A DNA stretch of 64,000 nt, from NCBI RefSeq assembly GCF_900109575.1, contig NZ_FOAF01000009.1, positions 124,001 to 188,000 on the forward strand, given 5' to 3'. Below, one piece after another: positions 1-9,670 of this stretch (position 1 is the stretch's first letter; each line of letters begins with the position of its first letter). The notes beneath the pieces are model-generated. The model was given only the letters and a program-made list of their open reading frames with translations. It had not been told where the DNA came from and did no database searches. The DNA is from Olivibacter domesticus (GTDB lineage Bacteria; Bacteroidota; Bacteroidia; Sphingobacteriales; Sphingobacteriaceae). The position numbers were made by a program, and so were the translations under genes.

Positions 1-15
1 TTTTCAAACTTTATC

Positions 16-23
16 TACATTTG
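16..23 (+). promoter_or_regulatory. Bacteroidota -7 promoter element
   Basis: TACATTTG matches the Bacteroidota -7 consensus TAnnTTTG. The matching -33 TTG would fall just outside the window, so only half of the promoter can be seen. Transcription would begin near position 28-30, which bears on the start of the following gene. Confidence 0.45.
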
Positions 24-55
24 CTTCAAGGATGCAAGGACGATTTCATCATTAC

Positions 56-454
56 ATGTTTGGTGTGTTATGCACGATACTTATCAGTTTTGGCTGGTAT
101 TATGTAGCACCGCAACATTATTCTGCATCCATTAAGTACCATGCTTTCGAACACGTCGATAGGCCCGTTAATAGTGAAAGCCTAGAAACAAAAATCGCTC
201 GCAAAGGCAAACATCATCGCCGTGAAAAAATCCGGGCTTATTTTCCGGAAAGCGAAAATGAAAACGATAATACTGAAAACGACCCTAATCCTTCTCCGTT
301 AATCCTATTCATAGAGAATGGTTTCGGAAATTTAATCTCCTATATCTCCACGGATTTTCTTAACAGGCGTACCGCCATTTTACTTGCGAATGCAGAAAAT
401 CTAAGCTCACGAAAGAACGCACTTTATATTCGCTACAGTGTATTCAGGCTGTGA
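56..454 (+). CDS. Hypothetical single-pass membrane protein
   Basis: I do not recognise this family. The product has a hydrophobic N-terminal segment (FGVLCTILISFGWYYV, about residues 2-17), a basic stretch with KHHRREK, an acidic Asn/Asp/Glu-rich linker, and a C-terminal part with no clear motif. An upstream ATG at position 32 is also in frame and adds eight residues. It would be almost leaderless given the -7 element at 16-23, so I prefer ATG 56. A gap of about 110 bases separates it from the efflux operon on the same strand; nothing shows a functional link. It could be a small regulatory or secreted protein. Confidence 0.5.
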   Translation: MFGVLCTILISFGWYYVAPQHYSASIKYHAFEHVDRPVNSESLETKIARKGKHHRREKIRAYFPESENENDNTENDPNPSPLILFIENGFGNLISYISTDFLNRRTAILLANAENLSSRKNALYIRYSVFRL

Positions 455-563
455 TTTTGTACTAATTTTTTTAAAAGATGTGAATGGTTTTCAAATTTAC
501 TTGAGGGCTCGTTACACTATTGTTTAATTTTTTAAAAATTATTATAAAACTATTATCACAGTC

Positions 564-1643
564 ATGAAAAACTTCATGTATATAAACTTGTGCCTTATTA
601 TGGCAGCTACAAGTTGCCAATCTGAAAAAAAAGAAAAGACAGAAGCCGCCCTTTTTAACGTTACCTCTCCATTAGTCAAAGATACACTGGTTAATAAAGA
701 TTATGTGGCTCAAATTCGTTCCATCAATCATATCGAACTACGTGCCCAGGAAAAGGGCTACATCCAATCCATATTCGTTGATGAAGGACAGTATGTACAA
801 AAAGGACAACCGCTGTTTAAAATTATGCCTAATCTCTACGAATCTGACGTCAATCGTGCCAGGGCGGAAGTTAAATATGCTGAAATCGAATATCAAAACA
901 CCCAAAACCTTTCTGAAAAAGACATTGTAGCTCCCCAAGAAGCAGAAATGGCCAAAGCAAAATATGAAAAGGCCAAGGCAGAACTTGCCTCCATGAATAC
1001 ACATTTGAAATTTACGGATATCAGCGCGCCTTTCTCCGGTATCGTAGGAAAACTTCATTTGCGGAAAGGGAGCCTTGTTGATGAAGGTGAACTGATCACG
1101 GAACTATCGGACAATAGCAAGATGTGGGTATATTTTAATGTTCCTGAAGTAGAATATCTCAATCAAATGGAGGCTAAAAAGGATAATAACCCACTGCATG
1201 TTCGATTGAAAATGGCCAATGGGAAGGAATTTGACCAGGAGGGTATCGTAGAGACAATCGAATCTGATTTCAACAATGAAACAGGAAATATCGCTTATAG
1301 AGCTACATTTCCAAATCCAAAAGGACTATTGAGATATGGACAGACAGGGAATATCGTCATTACATCTCCTTATGTGAATGCGCTAATGATTCCTCAGAAA
1401 GCTACATTTGAAGAGCTTGAAAAAAAATATGTATATGTTATAACCAAAGATAATAAAGTAAAAGCGCGAGAGATAATAGTTGCTGCCGAACTACCGCATA
1501 TCTACGTCGTCTCCTCTGGTTTGAGCAAAGACGAAAAGATTCTACTGAATGGACTGCGAATGGTACAAGAAAATCAAACAATTGAATCGAAGTACCAAGT
1601 GCCGGAAAAAGTAATGGCGAACCTAGATTTATATGCAGAGTAA
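564..1643 (+). CDS. RND efflux periplasmic adaptor (membrane fusion protein, AcrA-like)
   Basis: Periplasmic adaptor linking an inner-membrane RND pump to an outer-membrane channel. The N-terminus is a lipoprotein signal ending ATS-Cys18, so the protein is probably lipid-anchored. A biotinyl/lipoyl-like half-motif (LRAQEKGYIQSIFVDEGQ, about residues 58-75) is followed by a coiled-coil hairpin (about 90-140), the second lipoyl half (TDISAPFSGIVGKLHLRKGS), and beta-barrel and membrane-proximal domains. At 359 aa it matches the family. The pump gene begins 15 bases downstream and the channel gene follows, a classic three-gene operon. Substrate cannot be read from sequence; HAE1-type multidrug export is most likely. 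Confidence 0.93.
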   Translation: MKNFMYINLCLIMAATSCQSEKKEKTEAALFNVTSPLVKDTLVNKDYVAQIRSINHIELRAQEKGYIQSIFVDEGQYVQKGQPLFKIMPNLYESDVNRARAEVKYAEIEYQNTQNLSEKDIVAPQEAEMAKAKYEKAKAELASMNTHLKFTDISAPFSGIVGKLHLRKGSLVDEGELITELSDNSKMWVYFNVPEVEYLNQMEAKKDNNPLHVRLKMANGKEFDQEGIVETIESDFNNETGNIAYRATFPNPKGLLRYGQTGNIVITSPYVNALMIPQKATFEELEKKYVYVITKDNKVKAREIIVAAELPHIYVVSSGLSKDEKILLNGLRMVQENQTIESKYQVPEKVMANLDLYAE

Positions 1644-1658
1644 TTAAAAAGCAGCATT

Positions 1659-4600
1659 ATGTTTAAAAAAGTAATACACCGACCGGTATTTGCTATTGTC
1701 ATATCGGTTGTCATCCTGTTTATCGGCGGGCTGGCCATAAAACAGCTTCCTACCGAACAATTTCCCAAAATTGCTCCAACAACAGTAGCGGTTTCAATTG
1801 CCTATCCTGGCGCAAGTGCTGATGTCCTTGTAAAATCATCATTAATAACGCTGGAAAATGCGATCAACGGCGTGCAGGGAATGCGTTATATCGCAACCGA
1901 CGCGACCAGCGCTGGTGAAGCGACCGTAAATGTCGTCTTTGACCCGGGAACAGATCCCAACGATGCTGTGGTACTGGTTAAAACGAGAGTGGATCAAGTC
2001 ATGCCTTTGTTGCCTGAACTCGTGCAGAAGGAAGGTGTGATCGTAAACCCCATTCAGCCTAGTATGCTGATGTATGTCAACCTATACAGTACCAACAAAA
2101 GCATGGACGAGAAATTCTTGTATAACTATGCAATGGTAAATATCATCCCTGAGATCAATCGTATCCATGGTATAGCCAAATCTCAGATTCTTGGCAGTCG
2201 AAGATATGCCATGCGTATCTGGTTAAACCCGGCCCGTATGCGGGCTTATAACCTGTCTGTCGATGAGGTAATGAAAGCGATTGGTGAACAGAGTATTATT
2301 GGGCGTCCAGGTCGTTTAGGACAAAGTTCCGGAATCGCTGCCCAATCGCTGGAGTATGTACTGACCTACAAAGGACAGTATAATAAGCCGGAAGAATACG
2401 AGAACATCATTGTTAGAGCAAATACCGAAGGTGAGAATATCAAACTGAAAGATGTAGCAAAAGTTGAACTTGGTAGCGAATTCTTTGATATCTACTCTAA
2501 TCTGGACGGGCATCCTTCGGCATCTATTGTATTGAAACAAAATTATGGTAGTAATGCCAATGATGTTATCAAGGATGTAAAAGCAAAGCTGGATGAAATG
2601 AAAGGAAACTTCCCGCCGGGTGTTGACTATAAAATCAGCTATGATGTATCTCAATTTTTGGATGCTTCTATCGAACAGGTTATGCACACCTTGCGTGACG
2701 CTTTTATCTTGGTTGCCATTGTGGTGTTTATTTTCCTTGGCGATTGGCGCTCTACACTGATCCCAATCATTGCGGTGCCGGTTTCGCTGATAGGTACATT
2801 CTTTGTCATCCAGCTGTTCGGCATGTCGATCAATTTGGTCACCCTGTTCGCACTTGTCTTGGCCATCGGGATTGTAGTGGACAATGCGATTGTCGTTATC
2901 GAGGCCGTACATGCCAAGATGGAAGAGAGTAATATTTCTCCATACAACGCGGTAAAAGAGGTTATGGCTGAAATTGCGGGTGCCATCATTGCTATAACCG
3001 CGGTCATGGTAGCTGTATTTATCCCCATTTCATTTATGACGGGGCCTGTGGGGACATTTTACCGTCAGTTTTCAATTACTATGGCGAGTTCGATCGTTAT
3101 ATCAGCGGTAGTAGCGCTTACACTTACACCAGTGCTTGCGGCCATGTTACTTAAAAATAACCATGGTAAACAAAAAAAGGTAAATATATTTACCAAGTCG
3201 TTAGATGCATTTAACCACACTTTTGATAAAGTAACGGGTAAATACGCTGCTCTACTTCGAAAAATCGCCAACCGAAGAGTCATCACATGGGGTATCTTGA
3301 TTGCATTCTGTGTCGGTATTTTTGTGATCAATAAAACACTTCCGGGTGGATTTATTCCGAGTGAAGACCAGGGAACAATTTATGCCATTATTCAAACACC
3401 TCCTGGCTCTACGCTAGAACAAACCAATAAAATTTCCAGAGAACTACAAAAAATCTGTCAGGCAGTAGATGGCGTTGAGTCTGTATCCTCACTCGCAGGT
3501 TATGAAATTATGACCGAAGGTCGCGGCTCAAATGCCGGAACATGTCTCATCAATCTTAAAACATGGGATGACCGTGAGCATTCTGTAAAAGAGATCATGG
3601 AAGAACTTGAAGAGAAGTCGAAAAGCCTGGGTGCTACCGTTGAGTTTTTCGAACCACCCGCAGTTCCTGGTTTTGGATCTTCTGGTGGTTTTTCTATGCG
3701 CCTGCTTGATTTGAACCGGACAACTGACTATCAGGATTTCGATAAAGTGAATAAAGCTTTTATTGCCAATCTAAAAAAACGCAAGGAGCTAACAGGGGTA
3801 TTTACCTTTTTTGCTGCCAATTATCCACAATACGAATTGATATTTGATAATAATGCAGCCATGCAAAAAGGAGTCTCTATTGGTAAAGCAATGGATAACC
3901 TTAATATTCTTATCGGTAGTACTTACGAGCAGGGTTTTATTCGCTTTGGACAGTTCTTCAAAGTATATGTACAGTCATCTCCCGAATTTAGACGACTTCC
4001 TTCGGACATCATGAACCTATATGTGAAAAATGATCAGGAACAGATGGTTCCTTATTCGGCATTTATGACATTGAAAAAAATGCAGGGACCGAATGAAATC
4101 ACACGTTATAATATGTACAACTCAGCCGCTATTCGTGGTCTTCCAGCCAAGGGTTATACAACCGCAGATGCCATTCAGGCAATCAATGAAACAGCTCTTA
4201 AAACATTACCTCACGATTACAAAGTAGCTTGGGAAGGACTGTCTTATGACGAAGCGCAGCGCGGAAACGAAGCCATCTATGTATTTCTTGTTGTCCTGGT
4301 GTTTGTATATCTGGTACTAGCCGCACAATATGAAAGCTTTATTATCCCATTTGCCGTGTTATTATCACTACCGGTTGGTGTATTCGGGTCATTCTTTCTA
4401 CTTAAAGCCATGGGCCTTGAAAATGACATTTATGCACAGGTAGGACTTATCATGATTATTGGTCTTTTAGGTAAAAATGCGGTGCTCATTGTAGAGTTCG
4501 CGGTTAAAAGGCGTCAAGCCGGCGACTCTATTTTAGATGCGGCCATAGAGGGATCTAGAGCACGCTTCAGACCAATACTAATGACATCATTTGCCTTTAT

Positions 4601-4820
4601 AGCAGGACTTGTACCACTTGTCTTTGCTGGCGGAGCGGGTGCTATCGGAAACCATACCATCGGTGCATCAGCTTTGGGTGGAATGCTTGTGGGAACGATT
4701 TTCGGAGTCATTGTCATTCCGGGACTCTATTACATTTTTGCAAAATTGGCCGATGGAAGAAAAATGATCCAGGCCGAAGACGAATCACCTTTAAGCGAAG
4801 ACATGATCCATTATGAATAA
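1659..4820 (+). CDS. RND efflux pump, AcrB/HAE1-type inner-membrane transporter
   Basis: Proton-driven trimeric inner-membrane exporter. Its 1053 aa match the AcrB family length. Visible features are the N-terminal TM1 (FAIVISVVILFIGGLAI), two large periplasmic loops, two blocks of TM helices, and the TM10 segment GLLGKNAVLIVEFA that carries the relay Lys. The TM4 relay reads GIVVDNAIVVIEAV: the first Asp is present and the usual second Asp is Asn. The stop lies inside the channel gene (8-base overlap), so the two are translationally coupled. Drug versus metal specificity is inferred; the TM4 and TM10 motifs favour HAE1 (multidrug) over heavy-metal HME types. Confidence 0.95.
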   Translation: MFKKVIHRPVFAIVISVVILFIGGLAIKQLPTEQFPKIAPTTVAVSIAYPGASADVLVKSSLITLENAINGVQGMRYIATDATSAGEATVNVVFDPGTDPNDAVVLVKTRVDQVMPLLPELVQKEGVIVNPIQPSMLMYVNLYSTNKSMDEKFLYNYAMVNIIPEINRIHGIAKSQILGSRRYAMRIWLNPARMRAYNLSVDEVMKAIGEQSIIGRPGRLGQSSGIAAQSLEYVLTYKGQYNKPEEYENIIVRANTEGENIKLKDVAKVELGSEFFDIYSNLDGHPSASIVLKQNYGSNANDVIKDVKAKLDEMKGNFPPGVDYKISYDVSQFLDASIEQVMHTLRDAFILVAIVVFIFLGDWRSTLIPIIAVPVSLIGTFFVIQLFGMSINLVTLFALVLAIGIVVDNAIVVIEAVHAKMEESNISPYNAVKEVMAEIAGAIIAITAVMVAVFIPISFMTGPVGTFYRQFSITMASSIVISAVVALTLTPVLAAMLLKNNHGKQKKVNIFTKSLDAFNHTFDKVTGKYAALLRKIANRRVITWGILIAFCVGIFVINKTLPGGFIPSEDQGTIYAIIQTPPGSTLEQTNKISRELQKICQAVDGVESVSSLAGYEIMTEGRGSNAGTCLINLKTWDDREHSVKEIMEELEEKSKSLGATVEFFEPPAVPGFGSSGGFSMRLLDLNRTTDYQDFDKVNKAFIANLKKRKELTGVFTFFAANYPQYELIFDNNAAMQKGVSIGKAMDNLNILIGSTYEQGFIRFGQFFKVYVQSSPEFRRLPSDIMNLYVKNDQEQMVPYSAFMTLKKMQGPNEITRYNMYNSAAIRGLPAKGYTTADAIQAINETALKTLPHDYKVAWEGLSYDEAQRGNEAIYVFLVVLVFVYLVLAAQYESFIIPFAVLLSLPVGVFGSFFLLKAMGLENDIYAQVGLIMIIGLLGKNAVLIVEFAVKRRQAGDSILDAAIEGSRARFRPILMTSFAFIAGLVPLVFAGGAGAIGNHTIGASALGGMLVGTIFGVIVIPGLYYIFAKLADGRKMIQAEDESPLSEDMIHYE

Positions 4821-6252
4821 GAAAAAAATATATCAATATACAGGTTTCGCACTGTTCTTGCTAAGTTTTGCAGCCTGTAAACCTTTGGAAATAAAACAAC
4901 GTGCCGAAAATAGAAATGTACCGGAAAAATATGGTACCGCAAACAGTGATTCTACAAATACTGGAAAAATCAGGTGGAATAACTACTTCAGCGACCCTAA
5001 TTTGCAAGCATTGATCAGTCAGGCCTTACAAAACAATCAAGAGCTCAACATTGTCTTACAGGAAATTGAGATGGCCAAAAACGAGGTCAGTGCCAAAAAG
5101 GGTGAATATCTGCCTTCTGTAGGAGTTAAGGCTGGCGCTGGCGTAGATAAAGTAAGCCGCTACACCAACATCGGAGCGATGGAGAAAAACACGGAAATAG
5201 AGCCTGGTAGAGAAATGCCTGAACCGTTGTTTGATTTTGGTGTAGGGGTAGAAGCAACATGGGAAACAGATATATGGGGCAAGCTGCACAATGCAAAAAG
5301 AGCCCAGCTACAGCGATATCTTGCGAGTGTGGAAGGGAAAAATTTCATGGTAACAAATCTGATCTCCGAAATCGCAGATTCTTATTATGAACTGCTTGCA
5401 TTAGATAATGAACTGCTGGTGGTCAATGAGAATATTAAAATCCAAAATGATGCATTGGGGGTTGTAAATGATCTAAAAAAGTTCGCCCGATCCAACAAGC
5501 TTGCTATCAAAAGATTCCAAGCACAAGTATTGAAGACACAGGGAATGCAATATGACATCAAACAAAAGATAACTGAAACAGAAAATAAGATCAATTATCT
5601 TATCGGAAGATTCCCCCAACCTGTGCAAAGAAATCAGCATGCATTTGATAAACTTGTTCCACAGGCAGTCCACACGGGTATTCCTGCTGATCTTTTGGAA
5701 AACAGACCGGACATCAAGCAAGCCGAATATGAACTTGCTGCTTCGAAACTTGATATCAAATCGGCCAAAGCACGCTTCTACCCTTCTTTGGATATAGCAG
5801 CAGGTGTAGGATTGCAGGCCTTTAACCCAACGTATCTGGTAAAACCGGAATCCTTCGCAGCTTCGCTTCTTGGGGAGCTTACCGCCCCATTGATCAACAA
5901 AAGAGCGATAAAAGCAGCCTACAAAAATGCCAATGCAAGGCAAGTACAAGCGGTCTTGCATTATGAACAGACAATATTGGGTGCATACATCGAAGTTGCA
6001 AACCAGCTTTCCAAAATTAAAAATTTGGAAAACGGTCTGGATGTGAAAACTAGGGAGGTCTATGCCCTAAACGAATCCATTGGTATCTCCAATGATCTGT
6101 TTAAATATGCACGGGCGGACTACATGGAGGTTTTACTGACACAACGTGATGCTTTGGAATCCAAATTTGAACTGGTTGAAAAGAAAGTCAACCAGCTAAA
6201 AGCTAGCGTAGCGATATATAGATCGTTAGGTGGTGGATGGGATAGTCAATAA
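4813..6252 (+). CDS. RND efflux outer-membrane channel (TolC/OprM/NodT family lipoprotein)
   Basis: Outer-membrane exit duct of the tripartite pump. The N-terminus is a lipoprotein signal with lipobox FAA-Cys22. Two OEP repeats follow, rich in long amphipathic helices (for example around residues 75-100 and 180-240, and again after residue 290, LLENRPDIKQAEYELAASKLDIKSA split across helices). The motif NRPDI is typical of OprM/NodT proteins. At 479 aa it matches the family. It overlaps the pump gene by 8 bases, and an intrinsic terminator starts 26 bases after its stop, closing the operon. Confidence 0.93.
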   Translation: MNKKKIYQYTGFALFLLSFAACKPLEIKQRAENRNVPEKYGTANSDSTNTGKIRWNNYFSDPNLQALISQALQNNQELNIVLQEIEMAKNEVSAKKGEYLPSVGVKAGAGVDKVSRYTNIGAMEKNTEIEPGREMPEPLFDFGVGVEATWETDIWGKLHNAKRAQLQRYLASVEGKNFMVTNLISEIADSYYELLALDNELLVVNENIKIQNDALGVVNDLKKFARSNKLAIKRFQAQVLKTQGMQYDIKQKITETENKINYLIGRFPQPVQRNQHAFDKLVPQAVHTGIPADLLENRPDIKQAEYELAASKLDIKSAKARFYPSLDIAAGVGLQAFNPTYLVKPESFAASLLGELTAPLINKRAIKAAYKNANARQVQAVLHYEQTILGAYIEVANQLSKIKNLENGLDVKTREVYALNESIGISNDLFKYARADYMEVLLTQRDALESKFELVEKKVNQLKASVAIYRSLGGGWDSQ

Positions 6253-6277
6253 TACAATATCCTAATTTTTATTTATT

Positions 6278-6320
6278 AGAAGCCGTATCAAAATGTAAAT
6301 TTAGATACGGCTTCTTTTTT
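6278..6320 (+). terminator. Intrinsic terminator of the RND operon
   Basis: A 12-bp perfect stem, AGAAGCCGTATC (6278-6289) with GATACGGCTTCT (6304-6315), is followed by a T run (6315-6320). It lies directly downstream of the channel gene. Confidence 0.9.
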
Positions 6321-6590
6321 AAAACGATTATTAATCTAAGTTTGGTAGAATATGGTTTATTATGCCAATACTAATTGAATACGGCTCAATGAGGGCTGCC
6401 GCCTGATATCTTCGTGTTTCATTCGATTTCTGTCTTGGTAAAACTGAATTTCGCTTTTGATAGACGACATAGAATTTGAACAAATCATAAATGAAATTTT
6501 ATAACCTTTGCACAATAGATTGAAAATATCTAACTTAACCATTCAGATTTGATAGTTCTACATAAAAAGAACACACCTAATTAAATAATT
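6321..6590. other. AT-rich intergenic region
   Basis: Between the RND terminator and the 92-aa gene I see no convincing gene. A leftward 60-codon frame at 6360-6542 has no recognisable features. A weak promoter-like TAaccTTTG lies near 6500-6508, upstream of the next gene, but its spacer is one base longer than the consensus. Confidence 0.4.
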
Positions 6591-6869
6591 ATGAGCACAC
6601 TAATACACTTTGTAAGAGAAAAAAACATTCGCGACAAGTTCTTTTGTACAGCTGATCCGCAGGTTATTGATAAAATCACATTCGACCATAAAACGCTCAT
6701 ATCAGAAGGTACACAATTGAGAATTCATAGCAAGAATTATGTTGTGCAGAGTAAAATTTATACAACTGCTGACAGGGGATGCATTAACGAATGGGAATCT
6801 CATTATTATGGTAAACCTGCAGAATATGATAATGAAGTTTATTTTCATGTGGAATTGGAAGCCATTTAG
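6591..6869 (+). CDS. Hypothetical 92-aa cytosolic protein
   Basis: I do not recognise this family. The 92-aa product has no signal peptide or membrane segment. It has an even charge distribution, Cys19 and Cys64, and a C-terminal half rich in aromatic residues (WESHYYGKPAEYDNEVYFHV). It starts with ATG after an AT-rich leader and stands alone between the RND terminator and the convergent end of the GH38-like gene. Normal amino-acid composition and a clean frame suggest a real gene; no function can be assigned. Confidence 0.5.
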   Translation: MSTLIHFVREKNIRDKFFCTADPQVIDKITFDHKTLISEGTQLRIHSKNYVVQSKIYTTADRGCINEWESHYYGKPAEYDNEVYFHVELEAI

Positions 6870-6894
6870 ATATAGCTCGATTACCTAAAAATAT

Positions 6895-9546
6895 CTACTG
6901 TAAAATAAAGCTTGCTGGAGCATAAGCATTAACCTCAAATCCGAATTTGCCTGCTATAATTTTTATCGGCTCCCCTATCTTCTCCCCTCGCAAATCGACA
7001 GGCATTGCCGTTACTGCATTTATACCATCCGGTAATGTTACGATCATTTTCCCTGAACCCCCAGCTTGTTCCCATACGCGCAAAACGGTTCCATCGCCAT
7101 CTGGATTTTTTCCAAATGCGGTAATCATTACGCCTTTTTGAGATAATTGGACACCCGCCGCAGATACGGGCAAATACCCGCCGGGATCATTTATTAATGT
7201 TGCTAAAAGTGGAGAGCGGGATTCTTCAGAAGGTGTAATAATAGACTTTTCGTTATTAAAATGGTCTATAAACCATAAATTAATCTTTGCGGACCATGAG
7301 CCTTCGATCCATTCCGCAAAGTTGGTACCCCAAAGATTGTTGTATAGATTGACGAAAACATTGGGTTTTCGGGGAATGAAATACCCTGAATACTTCCATA
7401 ATCCGGGCCTATCGAGGCTGATACCTGGAGCATCAGGCGTCGAAAGTCCAATTCCTTTTCCATACTTATCAATTATGGACATACCCGAATTAAGGAAAGA
7501 ATAGTCAAAATTGCTTCCTTTAACAAAATCCCGGGCAGGATCTATCACGCCACCCAATCTTGCTAATTTAAATGTCGGATCGCTCACATTGAAGGGCAGG
7601 CTTATCCAGCCTGCTTCCGGCCAGGACTCAGCTGGCTTGCTATTGATATTCCAGTTGAGCTCAACATTTGGTGTATTTTTATATAAAGTTACTGTGATAC
7701 TATAATTATGTGGCAGCTTAGTCGACGTTGAAAATAGCATGGTAGCTGCTATTGAAACCGCATTTTTTGAAAAAACAATTTTTGCATGATGTCCTTTTTC
7801 TGTAACGTGCGGTTCGTCTGTCAAATTCGGTCTGGTTAGTTGCCCTCCGCCGCCTCTTTTTATGATACTTTTAACGTAGCTATCTGCATCCTTCTTACTG
7901 AAACGTTCATACAAATATTGACCAAAGCCATACTCGCTTTTTTTATCAACCATTTCCCTACCCGATTGCTTTTCTAAAATCGAACTTATACTCCCCCTAA
8001 TTGGGTCAAATTGTATCTTTAAATATTTGTTCTCTATCGTGTTGGTTGATTCATCGATCAAAAACTCGCTTCCAGCATTTGATGGTGCTTCATTAGTCAG
8101 TATGTAATTGCGATAGCCTGATGCCGGCACATTCTTCGCAATAAACTGAAGGATATTGTTTTCATTTGAAATCGGTATAATTTCACCCGTTTCAACATCC
8201 TTAACGGCAGTGCCCGGGTTGGATGAACTACGCCCTTTAATAGTTACCAATCCACTTCTTTCCCATGGCAGCGAATTATAAACAAAAATTCTTTTTCCTT
8301 TAACATTAATCTCTTGAGCCAATGCTCTCAACTGCTGGTTCAACGCTGGTGCTACCATCTTATCAGCTGAAAATACACGGTCTGCTTTTTCCTTCCATGA
8401 TTTTTCAATATGGTCGTACACACCTTTTGCCCGTTCTATTTTAAATTCATCTCCATAACTCCATGTGCCATTTCTACCATGACTCATTGCCATCCCGAAA
8501 GTGTGCTCATCAAACAAAAGATTATCGGTATAGGCTTCCGACAATAAATTTGAAATATTATATTCTTTAGGCGACCATATATTATATAAAGTATTGAGCG
8601 ACTCTAATGCAAAAAGATCTTTGCTAACCCTACGGGACTCTTTAACCTCTCTTGGCATAGACATAAACCCATAGATCCATGTATCTGGCATATCACCACG
8701 CACGACAGGTAATTGGGGATTTTCTTTCATAACAGCATCATAAAAGTCAGACATGCGCCCAATTTTAATTTTTGCATTCGGTACCTGTTGATGTATTTCT
8801 GCTAAAACTTTATCAACAGTTTCAGGTGTTGGTGGTCCTGAGTTATCACCATTTTGTATGATTGCCAGCCAGCTTTTATATGGCCAGTTTGGAGGTGGAA
8901 GCAAGGAGGTACCATAACCTTTTTCCGAATACATCGTCATCAATTTTGAGCCATCCGGTCCCTCCCACCAGAATAGCTCAGGGACCTCAGGAGATTGAAA
9001 GGCCCCGTTGCAACCGATCTGAAGAAATTTCACTCCGGCATGTTTCAACAGCGTAGGCAGCATCCAGGACTGACTGGGTACATCCGACATTTTTGCATCA
9101 TAAGGTAAAGGCAAACCGTGGCGTCGTGAAATAGCAGACGAGATACCCATACCACGAACCAACATTTCAGGATCGCTGGATTCCGTCTGTATATTAAAAG
9201 GCAAGGCGTGTATTACGAAACGACCTTTCACAAAAGCGGCCTCTACGTTAGATTTGATGTCGGGTAAACTCTGATTGATCATTTGACTCATTGGCCAACC
9301 AGGAACCGTCCAGACAAATTGCTTTTCGGGAGCCAACCTTTTGCTTTTTTCCATAATGCGAAAAGCATTTTCCATCATAGAAGTACTGTACTCCTTCACA
9401 ACAGCTTCCGCATAATCCGTATAACCAATATCAAAATGTGTTTTAAATACTATAACGATCTCTTTGACGGACGTATCTTCCTGCTTCTGGGCAAACAACA
9501 CGGAGCTGGCAAAAAAGAACCAGCATAGTAAAAAACTCTCTTTCAT
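6895..9546 (-). CDS. Secreted GH38-superfamily alpha-mannosidase-like glycosidase
   Basis: Probable exported glycosidase of the locus. A signal peptide (residues 1-19, ending FA-Q) precedes a GH38-type N-terminal domain with the metal-site start KTHFDIGYTD (His37, Asp39). The middle and C-terminal beta domains (about 400-880) resemble GH38 C-terminal regions. The usual mannosidase GW and DPFGHS signatures are not obvious: Tyr replaces Trp after HxDxG. It may therefore belong to the divergent DUF5054-like branch, with specificity other than alpha-mannose. It is the last gene of the leftward SusC/SusD operon, 124 bases after susD, with a strong stem-loop in that gap. Confidence 0.75.
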   Translation of the reverse strand: MKESFLLCWFFFASSVLFAQKQEDTSVKEIVIVFKTHFDIGYTDYAEAVVKEYSTSMMENAFRIMEKSKRLAPEKQFVWTVPGWPMSQMINQSLPDIKSNVEAAFVKGRFVIHALPFNIQTESSDPEMLVRGMGISSAISRRHGLPLPYDAKMSDVPSQSWMLPTLLKHAGVKFLQIGCNGAFQSPEVPELFWWEGPDGSKLMTMYSEKGYGTSLLPPPNWPYKSWLAIIQNGDNSGPPTPETVDKVLAEIHQQVPNAKIKIGRMSDFYDAVMKENPQLPVVRGDMPDTWIYGFMSMPREVKESRRVSKDLFALESLNTLYNIWSPKEYNISNLLSEAYTDNLLFDEHTFGMAMSHGRNGTWSYGDEFKIERAKGVYDHIEKSWKEKADRVFSADKMVAPALNQQLRALAQEINVKGKRIFVYNSLPWERSGLVTIKGRSSSNPGTAVKDVETGEIIPISNENNILQFIAKNVPASGYRNYILTNEAPSNAGSEFLIDESTNTIENKYLKIQFDPIRGSISSILEKQSGREMVDKKSEYGFGQYLYERFSKKDADSYVKSIIKRGGGGQLTRPNLTDEPHVTEKGHHAKIVFSKNAVSIAATMLFSTSTKLPHNYSITVTLYKNTPNVELNWNINSKPAESWPEAGWISLPFNVSDPTFKLARLGGVIDPARDFVKGSNFDYSFLNSGMSIIDKYGKGIGLSTPDAPGISLDRPGLWKYSGYFIPRKPNVFVNLYNNLWGTNFAEWIEGSWSAKINLWFIDHFNNEKSIITPSEESRSPLLATLINDPGGYLPVSAAGVQLSQKGVMITAFGKNPDGDGTVLRVWEQAGGSGKMIVTLPDGINAVTAMPVDLRGEKIGEPIKIIAGKFGFEVNAYAPASFILQ

Positions 9547-9590
9547 TGTAATTTATATTATAAAACATCTATTAAGTTACGGTAAAGCAG

Positions 9591-9631
9591 TCGACCGCAG
9601 TGGAGGCATTATATCTCTCCACTACGGTCGA
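9591..9631 (-). terminator. Stem-loop between susD and the GH38-like gene
   Basis: TCGACCG-C-AGTGGAG (9591-9605) pairs with CTCCACT-A-CGGTCGA (9617-9631): a 15-bp stem with one C/A mismatch and an 11-base loop. There is no T tract in the transcribed (minus) direction. It is therefore more likely an RNA-stabilising or attenuating hairpin after susD than a full terminator. Confidence 0.6.
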
Positions 9632-9670
9632 TGACACCTTTTGGATATCACCTTCTTTCAATAATAACCC

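Noticed and set aside
32-55. ATG 32 as the true start of the first gene
   Set aside because: The -7 element at 16-23 would make it nearly leaderless, and the signal-like segment begins right after ATG 56; kept as an alternative only.
6360-6542. Leftward 60-codon frame in the RND/92-aa intergenic region
   Set aside because: No motif, no promoter, and composition like the surrounding AT-rich intergenic DNA.
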